From Cellulomonas sp. JZ18 (GTDB lineage: Bacteria > Actinomycetota > Actinomycetes > Actinomycetales > Cellulomonadaceae): a stretch of 64,000 nucleotides of DNA. Where the stretch lies: assembly GCF_009720485.1 (NCBI RefSeq), contig NZ_CP045245.1, positions 620,001-684,000 on the forward strand. The letters run 5' to 3'. The notes beneath the pieces are model-generated. The model worked only from the letters and a program-made list of their open reading frames with translations, was not told the origin of the DNA and ran no database searches. Position 1 is the stretch's first letter. The number at the start of each line of letters is the position of its first letter. Made by a program: the position numbers and the translations under genes. Of this stretch, positions 59,715-64,000 are shown one piece after another.

Positions 59715-60488
59715 TCAGCAGGCAGGCGTCGCGTCGGGCAGGCGCGGGACCGCGGCGAGCAGGCGCCGCGTGTACGGCTCGCGCGGCGTCGTCAGCACCT
59801 CGCGCGTCGCGCCCTCCTCGACCACGACCCCGTCGTGCAGCACGACGGTGCGCTCGCACAGCTGCCCGACGATCGCGATGTCGTGGCTGACGAGGACGAG
59901 CGTGAGGCCGTGCTCGTCGCGCAGCCGGGCGAGCAGGTCGACGACCTGCCGGCGGACCGAGACGTCGAGCGCGCTCACGGGCTCGTCGGCCACGAGCACC
60001 GACGGCCGCGGTGCGAGTGCTCGGGCGATCGCGATGCGCTGCCGCTGCCCGCCGGAGAACTGCGCGGGGTACCGGTCGACGACGTCCGCGTCGAGCCCGA
60101 CCGACGCGAGCACCTCCCGCACCCGCGCGCGGTGGTCGCCCTCGACGCGCAGGGACCGCAGCGGCTCGGCGACGATCGAGCCGACGCGCTGGCGCGGGTC
60201 GAGCGACGAGCGCGGGTCCTGGAACACGACCTGCACGTCGCGGCGGAACCGGCGCACGGCGGCGCGGTCGCGCCGGTCGAGCGGCTCGCCGCGGTACGTC
60301 ACCGTGCCGGACGTCGGGCTGTCGAGCGCGAGCAGCAGACGCAGCAGCGTCGACTTGCCCGCGCCGGACTCGCCGACGATGCCGACGCCCCGGCCGGCCT
60401 CGACGCGCAGGTCGACGCCGCGCAGCGCCTGCGTCGTGCGGCCGAACGTGCGCGTGACGCCGGTCAGCTCCAGCAGGGGCGTGCTCAT
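59715..60488 (-). CDS. Peptide/nickel ABC transporter ATPase (DppF/OppF type)
   Basis: A 257-residue ABC ATPase. Walker A 'GIVGESGAGKSTLLRLLL' near residue 35, Q-loop 'VVFQDPRSSLDPR', signature 'FSGGQRQRIAIARAL' and Walker B 'VLVADEPVSALDVS'. It powers uptake with the partner ATPase and the two permeases upstream. ATG 60488 overlaps the partner stop by ATGA. Last gene of the importer operon. Confidence 0.93.
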   Translation of the reverse strand: MSTPLLELTGVTRTFGRTTQALRGVDLRVEAGRGVGIVGESGAGKSTLLRLLLALDSPTSGTVTYRGEPLDRRDRAAVRRFRRDVQVVFQDPRSSLDPRQRVGSIVAEPLRSLRVEGDHRARVREVLASVGLDADVVDRYPAQFSGGQRQRIAIARALAPRPSVLVADEPVSALDVSVRRQVVDLLARLRDEHGLTLVLVSHDIAIVGQLCERTVVLHDGVVVEEGATREVLTTPREPYTRRLLAAVPRLPDATPAC

Positions 60489-61282
60489 CGGGCCTCCGGG
60501 GTGGGCAGCGCGGTGACGGCGCGGGCGGCGTCGACGAGCTCGCGGGTGTACGCCGCTCCGTCCCCGGCGAGGGCCCGGGGGACCGTCGTGCGCTCCACGA
60601 CCGCGCCGTCGCGCATGACGACCAGGTCCTGCGCCACGCGTGCGACGACGGGCAGGTCGTGCGTGACGAGCACGAGGGCGAGCCCGGTGCGCTCGACGAC
60701 GTCGTCCAGCAGCTCGAGCACCTCGGCCTGGACGGTCACGTCGAGCGCCGTCGTCGGCTCGTCGGCGAGCAGCACGCGGGGGCGGCACGCGAGCGCCATC
60801 GCGAGCGACACCCGCTGCCGCTGCCCGCCGGACAGCTGCCACGGGTACGACCCGAGCACGCGCTCGGTGTCGTCGATCTGCACGAGCCGCAGCAGGCGCG
60901 CGGCCTCCTCGCGGGCGGCCGTGCGCGAGAGCCGCTGGTGCAGGCGCACCGGTCCGGTGATCTGCCGGCCCACGGTCATGAGCGGGTCGAGCGCGGTCAG
61001 CGGCTCCTGGAAGACCATCGCGACCTGCGCGCCGCGCACGGCGTCCATGCGGCGCGGCGGCAGCGCCAGCAGGTCGGTGCCGTCCAGGCGCACGTGCCCG
61101 GTGGCGCGCATGCCGGCGGGCAGCAGGCCCAGCACGGCCAAAGCCGTCATCGACTTGCCGGAGCCGGACTCGCCGATGATCCCCAGCCGGGCGCCCGCGG
61201 CGACGTCCCACGTGACGCCGTCGAGCAGCGTGTGCCCGTCGGACGTGCGGACGGTCAGGCCGTCGACCTCGAGCAGGCTCAC
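60485..61282 (-). CDS. Peptide/nickel ABC transporter ATPase (DppD/OppD type)
   Basis: A 265-residue ABC ATPase. Walker A 'GIIGESGSGKSMTALAVLG', Q-loop 'MVFQEPLTALDPLM', signature 'LSGGQRQRVSLAMAL' and Walker B 'VLLADEPTTALDVT'. Shorter than classical OppD (about 320) because the C-terminal iron-sulfur-type extension is missing. GTG 61282 overlaps the permease stop. Confidence 0.93.
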   Translation of the reverse strand: MSLLEVDGLTVRTSDGHTLLDGVTWDVAAGARLGIIGESGSGKSMTALAVLGLLPAGMRATGHVRLDGTDLLALPPRRMDAVRGAQVAMVFQEPLTALDPLMTVGRQITGPVRLHQRLSRTAAREEAARLLRLVQIDDTERVLGSYPWQLSGGQRQRVSLAMALACRPRVLLADEPTTALDVTVQAEVLELLDDVVERTGLALVLVTHDLPVVARVAQDLVVMRDGAVVERTTVPRALAGDGAAYTRELVDAARAVTALPTPEAR

Positions 61283-62162
61283 CGGTCACCTCGCAGGTTC
61301 GGGTCGGTGCGCTCGCGGATGCCGTCCCCGAGCAGGTTGAGCCCGAGGACGAGCACGACGATCGCGAGGCCGGGCAGGATCGCGCTCCACGGCGCGACGA
61401 CCATCGTCGACTGCGCCTCCCGGAGCATCCGCCCCAGGACGCGGCGGGCGGTGGTGTGCCGAGGCCGAGGTACGACAGCGCCGACTCCGCGAGCACGGCC
61501 CCGCCGGCCAGCAGCATGAGCTGGACCAGCAGGGTCGGCGCCACGTTCGGCAGCACGTGCCGCGTGATCGTGCCCCACCAGCCGGTGCCGGCCGCCGCGG
61601 CGGCGGTGACGTAGTCCTCGCGCAGCACGCGCGCGACGGTGATGCGGGTGACGCGCGCGATGACGGCGGCGCCGGAGATGCCGATCGCCGCGATGGCCGT
61701 CGCCGTCGACGCGCCGCGGACGGTCACGAGCAGCATCGCGAGCAGCAGGGTCGGGAACGCGATGAGCACGTCGACCGTGTTGACGAGCACCGTGTCCGCC
61801 CAGCGCGTCGTCGCCGCGGCGAGCACGCCGAGCACGAGGCCCAGGATCCCGGCGACGACGACGCTGGCCGCCGCGACGAGCAGCGCGCTCGCCGCCCCCG
61901 CCATGAGCTGCGTGAGCAGGTCGCGGCCGAGCCGGTCGGTGCCGGCGGGGAAGTCGCCGCCGGGCGGCGCGAGGCGCGGGCCGCTGCCGGTGACGTCGAG
62001 CGGGTACGGCGTCCAGACGAGCGCCACGAGGCCGACGACGGCGACGAGGCCGACCAGCACGGCACCGGCCACGAGGGACGGCGGCCACCGGCGGGCGCGC
62101 GCGTGCGGCGTCCCCGTGACGGCGGGTTCCCGGACGGCGAGGTCCTCCACACCCGTGGTCAT
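61279..62162 (-). CDS. Peptide ABC transporter permease (DppC type, frameshifted at 61432-61435)
   Basis: A permease with an N-terminal helix, a periplasmic loop 'GTDRLGRDLLTQLMAGA' typical of DppC, and the helix-forming domain with EAA-like motif 'TAAAAAGTGWWGTITRHVLP'. After 'SYLGLGTPPPAASWG' the frame is lost; one base missing in a G/C run restores 'RMLREAQSTMVVAPWSAILP' and the natural end 'ERTDPNLRGDR'. The intact product would be about 294 residues. ATG 62162 overlaps the DppB stop. Confidence 0.85.
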
Positions 62163-63118
62163 CGTGCCCCTCCCGTCAGGCGCAGACGCGGGTCGAGCGC
62201 GCGCTGCGCGAGGTCGACCCCGACGTTGACGACCAGCACGACCGCCGTCAGCCCGAGGACGAGCGCCTGCACGACCGGCAGGTCACGCGCCTCGACCGAG
62301 TCCAGCAGCAGCGTGCCGAGGCCCGGCAGCGCGAACACGTTCTCGATGACGACGGCGCCGAGCAGGGACGTCGCGAGCTCGATCCCGAGGATCGCGACGA
62401 CCGGCGCGGCGCCGTTGCGCAGCCCGTGCCGGCGCAGCGCCGCCCACCGGCCGTAGCCGAGGGAGCGCGCGGTGCGCACGTAGTCCTGGTCGAGCACGTC
62501 GAGCGTCGCCGACCGCACGTAGCGGACCATGACGGCGGACATGGCGATCGCCACGGTCACCACGGGCAGCACGAGCGAGCGCACCGCGCCCGCCGGGTCG
62601 CCCCAGCCCTGCCGCGGGAACCCGCCGGGTGGCAGCCAGCCGAGCTGCAGCGCGAGGACCAGGACGAGCAGCACGCCGACCCAGAACACCGGCACGGCCA
62701 CGCCCAGCTGCGACAGCGCCGACACGACCACGCCCAGCGGCCCGCGCCGCCACACGGCCGCCGCCACGCCGAGCGGCACCGAGACGAGCACCGCGAGCAC
62801 GAACGCGGCGAGGCTCAGCGGCAGCGTGACCGGCAGCCGTGCCGCGACCAGGTCGGCCACCGGCAGCCGCGACACGAACGACGTGCCCAGGTCGCCCTGG
62901 ACGAGGCCCGCCACCCACTGCCCGAGCTGCACCGGCACCGGCTGGTCGGTGCCCAGCTCGGCGCGCAGCCCCTCGAGCTGGTCGCTCGTCGTCCCGACAC
63001 CGAGCGACGCGCCCGCGGCGTCCCCCGGCAGCAGCCGCAGGACGACGAACACGACGACGGCCGCGAGGGCGAGCGAGACGAGCAGCGACGCGAGGCGGGT
63101 GAGCAGGTGGCGGGCCAC
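62159..63118 (-). CDS. Peptide ABC transporter permease (DppB type)
   Basis: A 319-residue permease with six predicted helices. The N-terminus 'LTRLASLLVSLALAAVVVFV' and 'LGTDQPVPVQLGQWVAGLVQ' with 'GDLGTSFVSRLPV' are typical of DppB/OppB. The ATPase-coupling loop is 'TARSLGYGRWAALRRHGLRN'. Start GTG 63118, 7 nt after the binding-protein stop. Confidence 0.93.
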   Translation of the reverse strand: MARHLLTRLASLLVSLALAAVVVFVVLRLLPGDAAGASLGVGTTSDQLEGLRAELGTDQPVPVQLGQWVAGLVQGDLGTSFVSRLPVADLVAARLPVTLPLSLAAFVLAVLVSVPLGVAAAVWRRGPLGVVVSALSQLGVAVPVFWVGVLLVLVLALQLGWLPPGGFPRQGWGDPAGAVRSLVLPVVTVAIAMSAVMVRYVRSATLDVLDQDYVRTARSLGYGRWAALRRHGLRNGAAPVVAILGIELATSLLGAVVIENVFALPGLGTLLLDSVEARDLPVVQALVLGLTAVVLVVNVGVDLAQRALDPRLRLTGGAR

Positions 63119-63125
63119 GGGTGCC

Positions 63126-64000
63126 TCAGCCCTCCCGGACGATGTCGGCGACGTAGAAGCTCTCCGTCACCTGGTCCACCGGGAAGCCGCTGATCTCGGC
63201 CTTCGCGACCCGGATCTGCGGGTCGAGGTACAGCCACGCGGTCGCGGCCTCCTGGCCGATGGTCTCGTTGACCCGGCGCAGCAGGTCGACCTGCTCCTCC
63301 TCGGTCGCGGCCTGGTCGGCCTGCGCGACCCACTCCTGGACCTGCGGGTTGTCGTAGCCCCAGTAGAAGTCCGGGTTCGCATACCAGACCACGTCCCGCG
63401 GGTTCACGTGCCCCATGAGCGTCGTCTGGAAGTCGTGGTCCGTGTAGACCTTCTGGTACCAGGTGGCGTCGTCGATCGGGTTCGGCGTGAGCGTCACGCC
63501 CACCTCGGCGAGGTCGGCGCGCAGCAGCTGCACGATCGTCTCGGTGGTGTCGTCCGGCACGTAGTCCACCGGGATCGTCAGGTTCGCGACGCCCGCCTGG
63601 GCGAGCAGGTCCCGGGCGGCGTCCGGGTCGTACGCGTGCACGTCCGCCTGGTCGACGAACCACGGGTCCGTCGGCGGGACCATCGAGCCGATGACCTGGC
63701 CGTAGCCGTCCCACACCGCCTCGAGCAGCGCCTCGCGGTCGATCGCCTTGTACAGCGCCTGCCGCACGCGCACGTCGGAGAACGGCGCGAGCCGGTCGTT
63801 GAACGCCCACAGCTGCTTGGTCGTGGACGAGCCCTCGGTGATGGTGAAGCGCGGGTCGTCCTCGAACTGCACGAGCTGGTCCGGGGAGTTCTCGGCGATG
63901 ACGAGGTCGAGGTCGCCGACGAGCAGCGCGTTGTTCAGCGCCGTCGGGTCGTCGAAGAACCGGAACGTCACGCCCGGGTTCTTCGCCGGCTCACCCCAGT
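63126..64000 (-). CDS. Peptide ABC transporter substrate-binding protein, C-terminal part (cut by window end)
   Basis: About 291 residues of a family-5 solute-binding protein. 'VRQALYKAIDREALLEAVWDG' (in part) and 'DPDAARDLLAQAG' are diagnostic of the DppA/OppA family. The signal peptide and N-terminal lobe lie beyond base 64000. It is the first gene of the operon with the permeases and ATPases downstream. Ligand not predictable; dipeptide, oligopeptide or nickel are possible. Confidence 0.9.
   Translation of the reverse strand, partial: WGEPAKNPGVTFRFFDDPTALNNALLVGDLDLVIAENSPDQLVQFEDDPRFTITEGSSTTKQLWAFNDRLAPFSDVRVRQALYKAIDREALLEAVWDGYGQVIGSMVPPTDPWFVDQADVHAYDPDAARDLLAQAGVANLTIPVDYVPDDTTETIVQLLRADLAEVGVTLTPNPIDDATWYQKVYTDHDFQTTLMGHVNPRDVVWYANPDFYWGYDNPQVQEWVAQADQAATEEEQVDLLRRVNETIGQEAATAWLYLDPQIRVAKAEISGFPVDQVTESFYVADIVREG

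Noticed and set aside
59715..62162. A continuous 815-codon minus-strand frame joining the permease start to the DppF-type ATPase
   Set aside because: It arises from the missing base at 61432-61435: the permease enters the wrong frame, crosses the OppD-type gene antiframe and by chance joins the frame of the next ATPase. It is not a real fusion protein.

Overview
This is a very GC-rich (about 75%) actinobacterial chromosome segment. Almost every codon ends in G or C, GTG starts are common, neighbouring genes often overlap by GTGA or ATGA, and many genes look leaderless. Gene content (GH51 arabinofuranosidase with its sugar ABC importer, LemA, DUF3151 next to purA, an SCO4848-type membrane protein, a SAM-IV riboswitch) fits Micrococcales, most likely Cellulomonas or a close relative; that assignment is inference. 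I see no rRNA, tRNA, CRISPR, IS element or prophage.

Layout. 1-6.8 kb: end of a LacI regulator, recQ, an SDR, pyrE, two paralogous DUF3137-like proteins and lemA. 6.8-8.6 kb: a NagD-like phosphatase divergent from a DUF368 polyprenyl-phosphate transporter. 8.6-14.8 kb: a complete arabinoside uptake and hydrolysis locus (LacI, binding protein, two permeases, GH51). 14.8-19.4 kb: a SpoU methyltransferase, then a five-gene overlapping operon (WXG100-like protein, accessory protein, lipase-type hydrolase, two paralogous lipoproteins) that looks like a type VII effector/immunity cassette. 19.5-24.4 kb: fbaA and a partner-switching signalling module (two STAS proteins around a PAS/PP2C/ATPase protein). 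24-33.5 kb: dispersed purine genes (purA, purD, purC, purS, purQ) with an AAA ATPase, a nuclease and a PadR pair between them.

34.5-39.8 kb holds the most unusual block: five tandem, mostly overlapping genes for secreted beta-solenoid-like paralogues (six modules) that I cannot assign to a described system. Next come a cysteine-rich leaderless leader peptide before a short luciferase-like gene, a PNPOx-fold protein, and a UvrA-like ABC ATPase divergent from a double-headed MerR regulator. At 44.7-48.3 kb two different SAM riboswitch classes sit back to back: SAM-I before rhodanese-metZ and SAM-IV before a class V aminotransferase. 48.3-51.3 kb is a mixed set of small genes. 51.4-58.4 kb is a fatty-acid locus (MaoC, FabG4-like, thiolase, TetR, acyl-CoA dehydrogenase) matching the mycobacterial htdX-fabG4-fadA2-fadE5 arrangement. 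The window closes with a membrane protein plus a small partner, a Pyr_excise-type glycosylase and a five-gene peptide ABC importer cut by the window edge.

Six reading-frame breaks, in five genes, are all explained by one missing base, four of them in G/C runs. They are more likely sequencing errors than real pseudogenes, and the affected genes are annotated across the break.
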